A DNA stretch of 64,000 nucleotides, taken from assembly GCA_036557365.1 (NCBI GenBank), contig DATBHR010000040.1:25135-89134 (forward strand), given 5' to 3'. Origin of the DNA: DATKHR01 sp036557365. Its GTDB lineage: Bacteria; Acidobacteriota; Vicinamibacteria; Vicinamibacterales; CAVVIG01. This document shows, piece by piece, positions 1-6,704 of this stretch. Numbering within the stretch: position 1 is the first letter of the stretch; every line of letters starts with the position of its first letter. The notes below the pieces were generated by a model that saw only the letters and a program-made list of their open reading frames with translations, searched no databases and was not told the DNA's origin. The translations under genes were made by a program, and so were the position numbers.

Positions 1-339
1 GTGCTGCAGTCCTCGCCAACGCCCGTACGCCAGCTGATCGATCGGCAACTTGCCGCCGCGGGCGCGAGTCCCCGCGCCGCCGTCGTGCTCAACCGGCTCG
101 AAACGGTCATCGCGATGGCCGAAGCGGGCGAAGGCATCGGGATCGTGCCCTCGTTTACTCTGCCGGTCTGCCGCCGGCGGCGTGTGATCACCAGCAGACT
201 GGTCAATCCGTCCGTGCCCGTCGATCTGTATCAGATCCGCAGCCGCGGCAGAAAACTGTCGCCGGCAGCCGACGACTTCGGACGCTTTCTGCACGCGTAC
301 ATCGCTCGATGGGCGGGACGGTCGATCCCGAACAGCTGA
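1..339 (+). CDS. LysR-family transcriptional regulator, C-terminal part (truncated by window edge)
   Basis: This is the last ~112 residues of an effector-binding domain. The segment reading VVLNRLETVIAMAEAGEGIGIVPSF is typical of the LysR substrate-binding fold, where a conserved 'v.aG.Gia.lP' stretch lines the ligand cleft. The usual DNA-binding helix-turn-helix would lie ~190 residues upstream, outside the window, so the first codon here (GTG) is not a real start. The ligand cannot be read from this fragment. The neighbouring TonB-dependent receptor is convergent and ends 39 bp downstream, so the two are not co-transcribed. Confidence 0.75.
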   Translation: MLQSSPTPVRQLIDRQLAAAGASPRAAVVLNRLETVIAMAEAGEGIGIVPSFTLPVCRRRRVITSRLVNPSVPVDLYQIRSRGRKLSPAADDFGRFLHAYIARWAGRSIPNS

Positions 340-378
340 TCGGTCCGGCCGCGCGGTGCGCGCGACGCATCGGCAGCG

Positions 379-2925
379 TCAGAATCGAACGCGCAGCGAA
401 AACTGAATCCGCCGTGCAGGCTGCGCCGAGATCGACTGATTGAAAAACGGCGAGCTGAGGTTGCCCACCGGCGTATTGAAGTTCACGCGATTCGTGAGGT
501 TGAACGCGTCGATGCCGATGGTGGTCGTGCGCTTCGCCTTCGGCTGGCCGACCGGAGAGAACGGGAACTCGCGAAACCATCGGAGATCGAGGCTGGCGTA
601 GCCGGGTCCGCGCAGCGTGTTGCGGCCGACGCCGGGCGGACGCGCGTTGGCGGTGCCGGTGTTATAGAGGTCGAGCCCGGTCGTGAGCGAATACGGTCGA
701 CCGCTGTAGGCCTCGTATGAAATGCCGAAGTTCGACCATGGACCTGCAGCGAACGTCCCGAACAGTTCGAGCACCTGCGTGCGATCGAAATCCGACGGTC
801 CGTACTCGCGCGACAGGTCGTACATGTTCGGTGGCATCCAGTTGACGCCGCTCGTGTCGTTCCGGGCGCGGCCGATGCTGTATTGGGCCGTGCCGTTGAA
901 GTACTTCGTCGCCTGTCCTCGGAGCGTCGTCTCGAAGTTGATGGAACGAACGGTCCCGGCGGATTCGATCTGGCGGATGACGCTGTAATCGGGATCCGGA
1001 CGCGTCAGGTAGTCGGGTGGCGGCGGCGCGTTCACGTCGCGCGAGCGGAACTGGTCGTAGCCGCGCGATCCGTGCACGTTGAGCGCGAGCGTCGTTCTGG
1101 GCCGAAGCTGTCGCTCGACGCCGACACCGTAGTCGAGCAGATACGGAATCGTGACGTTCGGCGCGAGGCGCACCAGGCTCGCCGGCTGTGCGCCAAGCGT
1201 CTCGCCCGGCGGGATCGGATTAGGAAAGCCAGGATCCGTGATCACGTACTTCATCAGGTGCGAGCCGTCGTATTTCAGGAGGTCCTGGATCGGTCCCGGT
1301 CCGGTGCGGTCGTAGAACACGCCGGCGCCGCCGCGGATGACCGTCTTGCCCTGTGCGTCGGCCGAATACGCGAACGACGCGCGCGGCGCGAAGTTGTCAT
1401 CGTCGTGAAAATAATTCTGCCAGTCGTAGCGCAGGCCGAAGTCGAGGGTCAGGTTCGGCCGGACGCGCAACTCCTCGCGCACGAACACGCCGAGAACCTT
1501 CTCCAGGAAGTTCGTGTCGCCGTCTCCACTCTGCAGAACGAATGAGTACGGCCGGCCGAGTGAGTACGTGGCGAGGCTCGAGAAGAAGAACGTGCCTCCG
1601 GTGTTCGTTCGATCGTTGTAGCCGCGCCAGCTCCAGTCGGGAATGTTGATCCCGAACTTCAGCGTCTGAGTTCCCTTCGACCACGTCAGGGCATCGACGA
1701 GCGTGAAGTGATGCTCGGTCCGGACCGAATCGTTCTGCGCGCCGCCGCCGATGAAACTGTCCTGCACGACGATCCGCGGCGCGGGGACGAGACTCGTGCG
1801 TGGCTCGTACTCGACGCCAAACAGAAACCGTGTCTCGTGAAAGAGCGACGGCGTGATGACCGTCTGATGCGTATAGGTCGCCTCATCTTCGCGGTCAGTA
1901 TGGTTGTAACCTGACACGGGCAGCGTGATGCCGCCGACACCCTGGTTCGTGTTGCGTTGGAACAGATGCGAGAACCGCAGCGAGCCGGTATTGTTCTGAT
2001 CGAACTGATGCGTCACCGAGCCGGCGATCAACAGATTCCGGAACGGCGTCGGCACGTTGTTCTGCACGGCGCCGTCCGGTGTCTGCGCGTACACAATCGA
2101 CTGGTTGTCCTGCATGTCGTAGAACCCGGAGAGCAGGAAGTTCGTGCTGTGGCCGTCGCCGATTGGGCCGCCGAGCGTCCCTTCGACGATCCGCCGTTGT
2201 TCGGGCGGCTTGACCGTCGCGAACGCGTTTCTCGCCGCGAGCGCCGAGTCGCGGAACCGGACGTTGAACGTCCCCGTGTACTCCTGCCCGCCAGGCTTCG
2301 TGACGATCTCGATGCGTCCGCGCCCGGGCCGCATGAATTCGGGTGAGTACGGATCCTGGTTGATCTTGATCTGCTGGATCGCCGATGCCGACAGCGAGAG
2401 CGTGTTCACCTCGATGCCGTTGACGATGACCGTCACGCCGTTCGTGCCGATGGCGCTCGAGTCCAGAAACCGGGACATCGCGGTGACGACGTCCTGATCG
2501 AGCACCGGCAAGTCGTCGAGCTGATTGGCGTCGACCGTGATCGCGTTCAGATTCGCGTCTGCCGCGGTGCTGGTCGTCGTCCCGCCCGCGCTGACCGACA
2601 CTTCCTGCTGAAGGCCTTCAATCGTCAGGACGATTGTCAGCGGCGAAGGCGCCCGCGTCCCGACCCGAAGGTGCGTCGTCTTCGGCGCGAACCCCGGAAA
2701 CGTCGTCGTGATGTCGTACTCGCCTGGCGGAACGCGCTCTATGCGGAACCCGCCGCTTCGATCGGTGGTGGCCGTCTGCGCCGGTGCAAGCGATGCACCG
2801 ACGGCAATTACGACGTGCGCTCCCGGCAGGACCGCTCCGGTCTGATCCTGGACGACACCCGCCACAACGACGCCGCGTGGTGGGGCCTGCGCGAGTACGA
2901 GAGCCACGACAAGCGTCGCAAGCAT
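379..2925 (-). CDS. TonB-dependent receptor, Oar-like, with carboxypeptidase-regulatory-like domain
   Basis: An 848-aa outer-membrane receptor. A short signal segment (MLATLVVALVLAQA) is followed by a carboxypeptidase-regulatory-like beta-sandwich at residues ~20-100 (GVVQDQTGAVLPGAHV ... PPGEYDITTTFPGF). A plug-like region follows at ~105-225, containing GVTVIVNGIEVNTLSLSAS and RGRIEIVTKPGG, and then a long beta-barrel. The last residues, IQFSLRVRF, end in phenylalanine, as expected for a BAM-recognised barrel. No TonB box could be pinned down. Substrate is unknown; in Acidobacteria these paralogues usually import peptide or glycan fragments. It is shorter than the other four receptors in the window (925-1218 aa). 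The start is the first codon preceding a signal-like hydrophobic stretch; a weak TATGAT -10 lies ~17 nt upstream. Confidence 0.88.
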   Translation of the reverse strand: MLATLVVALVLAQAPPRGVVVAGVVQDQTGAVLPGAHVVIAVGASLAPAQTATTDRSGGFRIERVPPGEYDITTTFPGFAPKTTHLRVGTRAPSPLTIVLTIEGLQQEVSVSAGGTTTSTAADANLNAITVDANQLDDLPVLDQDVVTAMSRFLDSSAIGTNGVTVIVNGIEVNTLSLSASAIQQIKINQDPYSPEFMRPGRGRIEIVTKPGGQEYTGTFNVRFRDSALAARNAFATVKPPEQRRIVEGTLGGPIGDGHSTNFLLSGFYDMQDNQSIVYAQTPDGAVQNNVPTPFRNLLIAGSVTHQFDQNNTGSLRFSHLFQRNTNQGVGGITLPVSGYNHTDREDEATYTHQTVITPSLFHETRFLFGVEYEPRTSLVPAPRIVVQDSFIGGGAQNDSVRTEHHFTLVDALTWSKGTQTLKFGINIPDWSWRGYNDRTNTGGTFFFSSLATYSLGRPYSFVLQSGDGDTNFLEKVLGVFVREELRVRPNLTLDFGLRYDWQNYFHDDDNFAPRASFAYSADAQGKTVIRGGAGVFYDRTGPGPIQDLLKYDGSHLMKYVITDPGFPNPIPPGETLGAQPASLVRLAPNVTIPYLLDYGVGVERQLRPRTTLALNVHGSRGYDQFRSRDVNAPPPPDYLTRPDPDYSVIRQIESAGTVRSINFETTLRGQATKYFNGTAQYSIGRARNDTSGVNWMPPNMYDLSREYGPSDFDRTQVLELFGTFAAGPWSNFGISYEAYSGRPYSLTTGLDLYNTGTANARPPGVGRNTLRGPGYASLDLRWFREFPFSPVGQPKAKRTTTIGIDAFNLTNRVNFNTPVGNLSSPFFNQSISAQPARRIQFSLRVRF

Positions 2926-3044
2926 TCGCCGATTCGCGGCGAATCATATCCGTTCGAACATGACGGCTCGATGAACGCGACCCTGCCCACGAAGCCCGAT
3001 GCGCTGACTCCATCCGTGTGCTGACGCCGCGCGTGCGAGGGCAG

Positions 3045-3315
3045 CATTCGTCTGACGAGAATCGCGTCGATACCAATTCCCACCAGCAGCACGCTGGCCG
3101 ACTCAGGTGTCGGGCTCGGACCGGAACCAAACGTCCAGGTGACGTTGTTCGCAAAGAACGCGGCATTGCGGCACTCTCCACCCGGTTGGCGTCATCGTGG
3201 CCGTCCCACTGCCGACGATCGGAAACGAAAAAGCAGGGACGCCGCCGAGGATGGAAGCATCCAGGCTTGTGAAGCCGATGAGGTGGTCGAAATCTGACGA
3301 ACGAGCCCAGGCCAC
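3045..3315 (-). pseudogene. Decayed PEP-CTERM sorting-domain protein (frameshifted remnant)
   Basis: Two frames on the minus strand together read as the end of a PEP-CTERM exported protein. Frame one gives GVPAFSFPIVGSGTATMTPTG (3103-3315). After a shift near 3180 the other frame gives FFANNVTWTFGSG and then PTPESASVLLVGIGIDAILVRRM. That is a Pro-Glu-(Pro) motif changed to PES, a hydrophobic helix interrupted by Asp, and a basic end. No start, stop or full-length frame survives. An intact protein of the same class lies at 14541-15203. This is a read of homologous pattern, not an alignment. Confidence 0.6.
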
Positions 3316-3468
3316 TGACTGATCCAGGAGACGGCTAGTGCGAGATGACCTGGAGTCGGGCCCGGGGCCGCGTCAACACAACCTTAACTGTCACGATGTA
3401 GATATTAATTTACTTAAGTTTATACTTGAATAAATAAATATCATGTATATACTCGATTCATATTTCAC
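3316..3468. promoter_or_regulatory. AT-rich upstream region of the DUF2089 gene
   Basis: Within GC-rich surroundings, positions ~3394-3466 are almost entirely A/T. The stretch includes AAGT-TTAT-ACTT (a short dyad near 3417-3430) and TATATACT near 3445. It ends directly at the ATG at 3469. Such islands often carry promoters or nucleoid-protein or regulator binding sites. No convincing -35/-10 pair with good spacing or Shine-Dalgarno sequence could be fixed. The rest of the 2926-3468 gap holds only the PEP-CTERM remnant. Confidence 0.4.
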
Positions 3469-3852
3469 ATGGGACGCGATTGGAGCGAGCTCACCAAACT
3501 CGTCGGACCGGCCCCCATCGAAATCGAGAGGGTCCGGCTCGTCGACACCGGCGTCGCGATCGAGGGGCCGTTCACGCTCCCGCCGCTGGCGCAGCTGGCC
3601 GCAGATGACCAGGTTTTCGTGGCCGCATTCGTCCGATGCCACGGATCGATCAAGCAGATGGAGCAGTACTTCGGCGTCAGCTACCCGACGATCAAGAACC
3701 GGCTGAATCGGATCGGCAGCCAGCTGTCGTTCGTGGAAATCGAGCAGGGCTCGGAGTCGGCGCCTCCGATGTCGCGAAGCGAAGTCCTCGATCGGCTCTC
3801 GCGCGGCGAGCTGACGGTCGCCCAGGCGCTCGAGCGGCTCAAGGAGAAATGA
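3469..3852 (+). CDS. DUF2089-family protein with C-terminal SHOCT-like segment
   Basis: A 127-aa protein. Residues ~25-85 match the DUF2089 pattern: an FTLPPLAQL segment, VFVAAFVRCHGSIKQMEQYFGVSYPTIKNRLNRIG (a helix-turn-helix-like block), then a short linker. The zinc-type Cys pairs found at the N-terminus of many DUF2089 proteins are absent. The last ~27 residues (RSEVLDRLSRGELTVAQALERLK) form a SHOCT-like helix pair. It is probably a DNA-binding or membrane-stress regulator, as inferred for similar proteins that sit with YvlB/DUF4097-type partners. It forms an operon with the next gene, whose start lies 9 nt after this stop. Function is not established. Confidence 0.75.
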   Translation: MGRDWSELTKLVGPAPIEIERVRLVDTGVAIEGPFTLPPLAQLAADDQVFVAAFVRCHGSIKQMEQYFGVSYPTIKNRLNRIGSQLSFVEIEQGSESAPPMSRSEVLDRLSRGELTVAQALERLKEK

Positions 3853-3860
3853 GGCAGGTC

Positions 3861-4265
3861 ATGAGTGAAGAAACGCGGAAAGTGCTCGAGATGCTGTCGG
3901 CGGGGAAGGTCAGCGTGCAGGAAGCGGAGCAGCTGCTTCACGCCGTTGCGGCGCAGGTGACGAACGCGGACGAGAAGAAGGCGGACCCTCAGTTCTTTCG
4001 CATCCTGGTCAACAAACCGGCGCGCGAGGGCAGGAAGGCCGAGAACGTCAACATCCGCGTGCCGATGACGGTGGTGCGCGGCGGCCTGCGTCTCGGCTCC
4101 CTATTCCCCGGAATGCTGGCCAAGAAAAAGGTGCAGCTCGCCAACGGCAGCGAGCTGGACCTGTCGAAGGTGACCTACAGCGATCTCGAAGCGATGATCA
4201 AGGACATCGGCGAGCTGACCGTGGACGTCGACGGCGACGCGCAGGTGCGGATCCGCTGCGAGTAG
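3861..4265 (+). CDS. SHOCT-like domain protein (partner of DUF2089 protein)
   Basis: A 134-aa protein starting MSEETRKVLEMLSAGKVSVQEAEQLL, a SHOCT-like N-terminal helical hairpin matching the C-terminus of its upstream neighbour. It is followed by a ~90-residue beta-rich region (RILVNKPAREGRKAENVNIRVPMTVVRGG ... GELTVDVDGDAQVRIRCE) resembling the DUF4097/YvlB class. The ATG at 3861 is chosen because GAGG precedes it by 6 nt; an alternative ATG at 3849 overlaps the upstream stop as ATGA. No membrane segment is present. Role is likely regulatory, together with the DUF2089 protein. Confidence 0.75.
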   Translation: MSEETRKVLEMLSAGKVSVQEAEQLLHAVAAQVTNADEKKADPQFFRILVNKPAREGRKAENVNIRVPMTVVRGGLRLGSLFPGMLAKKKVQLANGSELDLSKVTYSDLEAMIKDIGELTVDVDGDAQVRIRCE

Positions 4266-4290
4266 CTCGCAGCGGCTTCGAGTCTCAATC

Positions 4291-4923
4291 TCAACGAACG
4301 GCGCCGCGCGGCCGCCGCTCTCGAGATCGCGACATCTTGATCGCGAGGGTGATGCGCGGCTCTGCCGTCAGCTTGGACGGCACGCCGCCCCGGTGCGTGA
4401 GTAGCCCATCGAAGATGGCCATCCGACCCGCGGCGGGAGTGATGGCGTAAGCGAGTCGTTTGTCGGCGCCGTCATAGACGAGCAGTTCGCCGCCCCAGTC
4501 ATCGCTCCATCGCTCGTTGACGAACGCGACAGCCGTCCACTCGTCGCCGTCCTCATGCGCGAATTGCACGTCGCCGTACAGATTCAGGTTGACGTATGCG
4601 CGCTTGACGTGACCCACGTTTGCGCCGACCGATTGGAGATGCGCAATCGCCGCCGCTGCAAAGAATCCCACGACCGGATGCTCCATCAGCGCGTCATCCT
4701 CGAACACGTGCCCGAAATGTTTGTAGTCCTTCGTGTCGAGCCGGTCGCTGTCGCGAAAGTGGTACGGCAGGCTCCGAAAAAATTCGTACAGGCCGCCCAC
4801 CTCGACGGACGGGACGACGCCATCGAGGATGAACAAATCCCGCCGCTCGGGACCGACTTTCAAGTGCGCCGCCGCACCCCGCGGTGAAGCGGGAGCGACG
4901 GCTGTTCGTGCGATTGTTTTCAT
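4291..4923 (-). CDS. 2-oxoglutarate/Fe(II)-dependent oxygenase (prolyl-hydroxylase-like)
   Basis: A 210-aa oxygenase. The facial triad is visible: H123-E-D125 (in FAHEDGDEW) and H177 (in LLTHRGG), with R190 (in PRITLAI) as the usual 2-oxoglutarate carboxylate ligand. It belongs to the double-stranded beta-helix superfamily close to prolyl/PKHD-type hydroxylases (WGGELLVYD is typical). Expected reaction: hydroxylation of a peptide or small-molecule C-H using O2 and 2-oxoglutarate. It is third in a minus-strand operon after a trypsin-like protease and a 79-aa protein; its ATG is 11 nt after the previous stop. The operon is divergent from a radical-SAM RiPP cluster, so the maturing peptide is a plausible but unproven substrate. 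Longer frames starting upstream of 4923 overlap the neighbouring gene. Confidence 0.85.
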   Translation of the reverse strand: MKTIARTAVAPASPRGAAAHLKVGPERRDLFILDGVVPSVEVGGLYEFFRSLPYHFRDSDRLDTKDYKHFGHVFEDDALMEHPVVGFFAAAAIAHLQSVGANVGHVKRAYVNLNLYGDVQFAHEDGDEWTAVAFVNERWSDDWGGELLVYDGADKRLAYAITPAAGRMAIFDGLLTHRGGVPSKLTAEPRITLAIKMSRSRERRPRGAVR

Positions 4924-4934
4924 GACGAGCCTCG

Positions 4935-5174
4935 TCAGTCCGGTTTGAACACGTCGGCGATGATGACCCGAACCGGGACCCGTACGCTTTTTCGTCCGAT
5001 CGTCACCGTGGTCGATGACGGAAGCGACGGTTCGGGTTTCTTTTCGAAGTAGGCGAACACCGCGTGTCCGGAGGAGCGAGGAAGCTTCCGCACATCGACG
5101 GCGAACGCACGGTGTTTCTTGAGGGTCGGTGCCAGTCGGCGAGCTGCGAGCCGCGCGTATTTCTCTGAAGCCAT
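4935..5174 (-). CDS. Small protein resembling the N-terminal domain of the adjacent protease
   Basis: A 79-aa soluble protein located between the protease and the oxygenase; 15 nt separate it from the protease stop. Its second half (HAVFAYFEKKPEPSL ... VRVIIADVFKPD) aligns by eye with residues ~50-95 of the protease (ALAFYVEKKLPLSQL ... VVAIGRLKPD). The shared features are the aromatic-acidic-Lys-Lys core, the spacing and the terminal KPD. It has no signal peptide. A free-standing copy of a protease pro- or N-domain could act as an inhibitor, chaperone or substrate adaptor; this is inference. The Shine-Dalgarno sequence is weak, consistent with translational coupling. Confidence 0.65.
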   Translation of the reverse strand: MASEKYARLAARRLAPTLKKHRAFAVDVRKLPRSSGHAVFAYFEKKPEPSLPSSTTVTIGRKSVRVPVRVIIADVFKPD

Positions 5175-5189
5175 GACACCACACGCGCG

Positions 5190-6167
5190 TCAGGGTTCGT
5201 GCGCGACGAGCGTCACGCCCATTTCCTCGAGCACGCGGTCGATCGGTGCTGAGACGCTGCCGCCGTTCGCGCTCGCGAAGTGGAGTCCCACTGCCTTTTT
5301 GGTCTTGGCATCGACGACCAGCGATCCAGAATCGCCGGGTTTCGTGAATCTCGTGACGAGGATCTGATCGCCGAACGACACGTTGCCGATGCCGTCGTAC
5401 GGGAGGCGCAATGGCCGAAATTTCGCGCTGATGACCGTGCCCTGCGTCTTCCCGCTGGTTCGGCCCACTTTTTCGACCTTCATGCCCGGTTTGGCCTTGA
5501 TGGTCGCGCGGATCAGCCCGATGCCCGTGATTTTCGCCATGATGTGGGCAACCTGATCGGCGTCGATCTCAGCTATCGCCGTGTCCACGCTGTTGGTACC
5601 GCGTGACTTGAGCTTGATGAACTTGCTCAGCTTCGCGATGGTGTCCTTCGTTGCCTTCCCGCCGTCGTCGTATCCGGGGTAGAGAATCGAATCGCCCTTC
5701 TTCGCGAGACCGGCCCTGGCGAGGACGTGACTGTTGCTCAGCACGAAGTACTTCTGGCCGGCCGTGACGATGGCGCCGAGCGTCCCCGTGTCCCCGGAGA
5801 AGTGCCCTACGCTGTAGCCCGGCTCGATCGGTGCGTGCCTGACGTTTGCGTCCGGTTTGAGGCGGCCGATCGCCACCACATCCGTGGCGACGGCTTTTCC
5901 GGCGCTTTGCACGACTGCGGGTACGGCGTGCGAGCCGCGAAGCTGCGACAGTGGAAGTTTCTTCTCGACGTAAAAGGCCAGCGCAACGTCGGACAGCGTC
6001 TTTTTCTCGGTGACCTTGAACGCGACGCCGATGCCGACGATATTCGGTTGGTTGATGACGTCGCGGATCTGCGAGAGTTGCTTTCGATCGCCGAGCGACT
6101 CCGGACCGACGCGCGGAGGTATGAAGACGGCGTCCATCAATTCGCCGATTGATCGTTCGGTTGGCAT
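5190..6167 (-). CDS. Trypsin-like (NAL1-like) serine protease
   Basis: A 325-aa protein with an N-terminal domain (~1-110) and a chymotrypsin-fold protease. The triad is readable: H147 in LSNSHVLA, D195 in SVDTAIAEID and S280 in GDSGS. The style (NSHVLA / GDSGS, late LHFASANGGSVSAPI) matches bacterial NAL1-like peptidases rather than secreted DegP types; there is no signal peptide or PDZ domain. The ATG at 6167 is supported by AGGAG 7-8 nt upstream. It heads the minus-strand operon opposite the radical-SAM genes, sharing a 238-bp intergenic region. Candidate role: proteolytic removal of a RiPP leader or processing of a partner protein; not demonstrated. Confidence 0.85.
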   Translation of the reverse strand: MPTERSIGELMDAVFIPPRVGPESLGDRKQLSQIRDVINQPNIVGIGVAFKVTEKKTLSDVALAFYVEKKLPLSQLRGSHAVPAVVQSAGKAVATDVVAIGRLKPDANVRHAPIEPGYSVGHFSGDTGTLGAIVTAGQKYFVLSNSHVLARAGLAKKGDSILYPGYDDGGKATKDTIAKLSKFIKLKSRGTNSVDTAIAEIDADQVAHIMAKITGIGLIRATIKAKPGMKVEKVGRTSGKTQGTVISAKFRPLRLPYDGIGNVSFGDQILVTRFTKPGDSGSLVVDAKTKKAVGLHFASANGGSVSAPIDRVLEEMGVTLVAHEP

Positions 6168-6209
6168 GTAGCAGCTCCTGGCGGCGTCGACAACTCGCGT
6201 GCGGCCGCG

Positions 6210-6238
6210 ATGATCCGCGTTCGTTCGAAATGTGTCAA
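6210..6238 (-). promoter_or_regulatory. Candidate sigma70 promoter for the protease operon
   Basis: On the minus strand TTGACA (6238-6233) is followed after 17 nt by GATCAT (6215-6210; 4 of 6 matches to TATAAT). This would give a ~35-45 nt leader before the ATG at 6167. The -35 is perfect and the -10 is weak. Confidence 0.45.
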
Positions 6239-6322
6239 GCAAGGTCGGTCGCGCAGCCGCCGACCGTCGAAAGTTTTTTCTGAAACCGGTACATTTCCTT
6301 TCCCGACGGACCGCGGCTGAGT

Positions 6323-6351
6323 TTGTTTCGCGAAAGATTGGCGAGTAAACT
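6323..6351 (+). promoter_or_regulatory. Candidate promoter for the precursor peptide / radical SAM operon
   Basis: TTGTTT (6323-6328), a 17-nt spacer and TAAACT (6346-6351) lie 54 bp before the precursor ATG. Each box has 4 of 6 consensus matches. It is back-to-back with the protease promoter. Confidence 0.4.
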
Positions 6352-6405
6352 CCACGCGCTTCAGCCGATCATCAGAGAGAGTTGTGCTGCTGAGAGGAGA
6401 CGTGC

Positions 6406-6582
6406 ATGGCCAAAAAAGCTGGTGGTACCGTCCCGGTTGGAAAAGTTCAATCGCTGGTCAAGAAGGAGATTTCGTCGATTCGTGCCGACGCTGCGCGCCT
6501 GTCCGCCTTCCTGAAATCGGTGCAGGCCGGTCCCGAGAGGTTGAGCATCAAGGTCTGCGACTGCTGCATCAAGATCGAGTAG
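6406..6582 (+). CDS. 58-aa RiPP precursor-like peptide with C-terminal Cys cluster
   Basis: A short protein: MAKKAGGTVPVGKV, then an amphipathic, Lys/Arg-bearing helical stretch (VKKEISSIRADAARLSAFLK), a GPE turn, and the end RLSIKVCDCCIKIE. The three cysteines (51, 53 and 54) are the only ones, and all lie in the last eight residues. That is the layout of a leader with a small modified core. GAGAGGAGA ends ~6 nt before the ATG, a strong ribosome site. The next two genes encode radical SAM enzymes of peptide-modifying classes. Leader cleavage could occur after R46 or K49; this is a guess. I do not recognise the family. An alternative is a small Cys-metal-binding protein unrelated to maturation. 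Confidence 0.7.
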   Translation: MAKKAGGTVPVGKVQSLVKKEISSIRADAARLSAFLKSVQAGPERLSIKVCDCCIKIE

Positions 6583-6599
6583 TCACGTTCGCGCGCTAA

Positions 6600-6626
6600 C
6601 CGGGCCAGCGAGTGTGCTGGTCGGGG
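6600..6626 (+). other. Stem-loop between precursor and maturase genes
   Basis: CCAGC (6605-6609) and GCTGG (6616-6620) pair around a GAGTGT loop, with flanking CCG/CGG pairing (6600-6602 and 6622-6624). There is no U-run. Hairpins here often let a precursor be made in excess over its maturase by partial termination or mRNA stabilisation. The rest of the 122-bp gap shows only the maturase ribosome site. Confidence 0.35.
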
Positions 6627-6704
6627 AGGCGCTGATCGAACCCGCACAGCCAGCGGGTGGGTTGACGTGGCCTCACGTTGGCCCGCACAGATCGGAGGGC
6701 AGTC

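Noticed and set aside
6210..6300. A 19-codon minus-strand frame (MYRFQKKLSTVGGCATDLA) upstream of the protease as a second precursor peptide
   Set aside because: It lies across the predicted protease promoter, has no properly spaced ribosome site and no resemblance to the plus-strand precursor.
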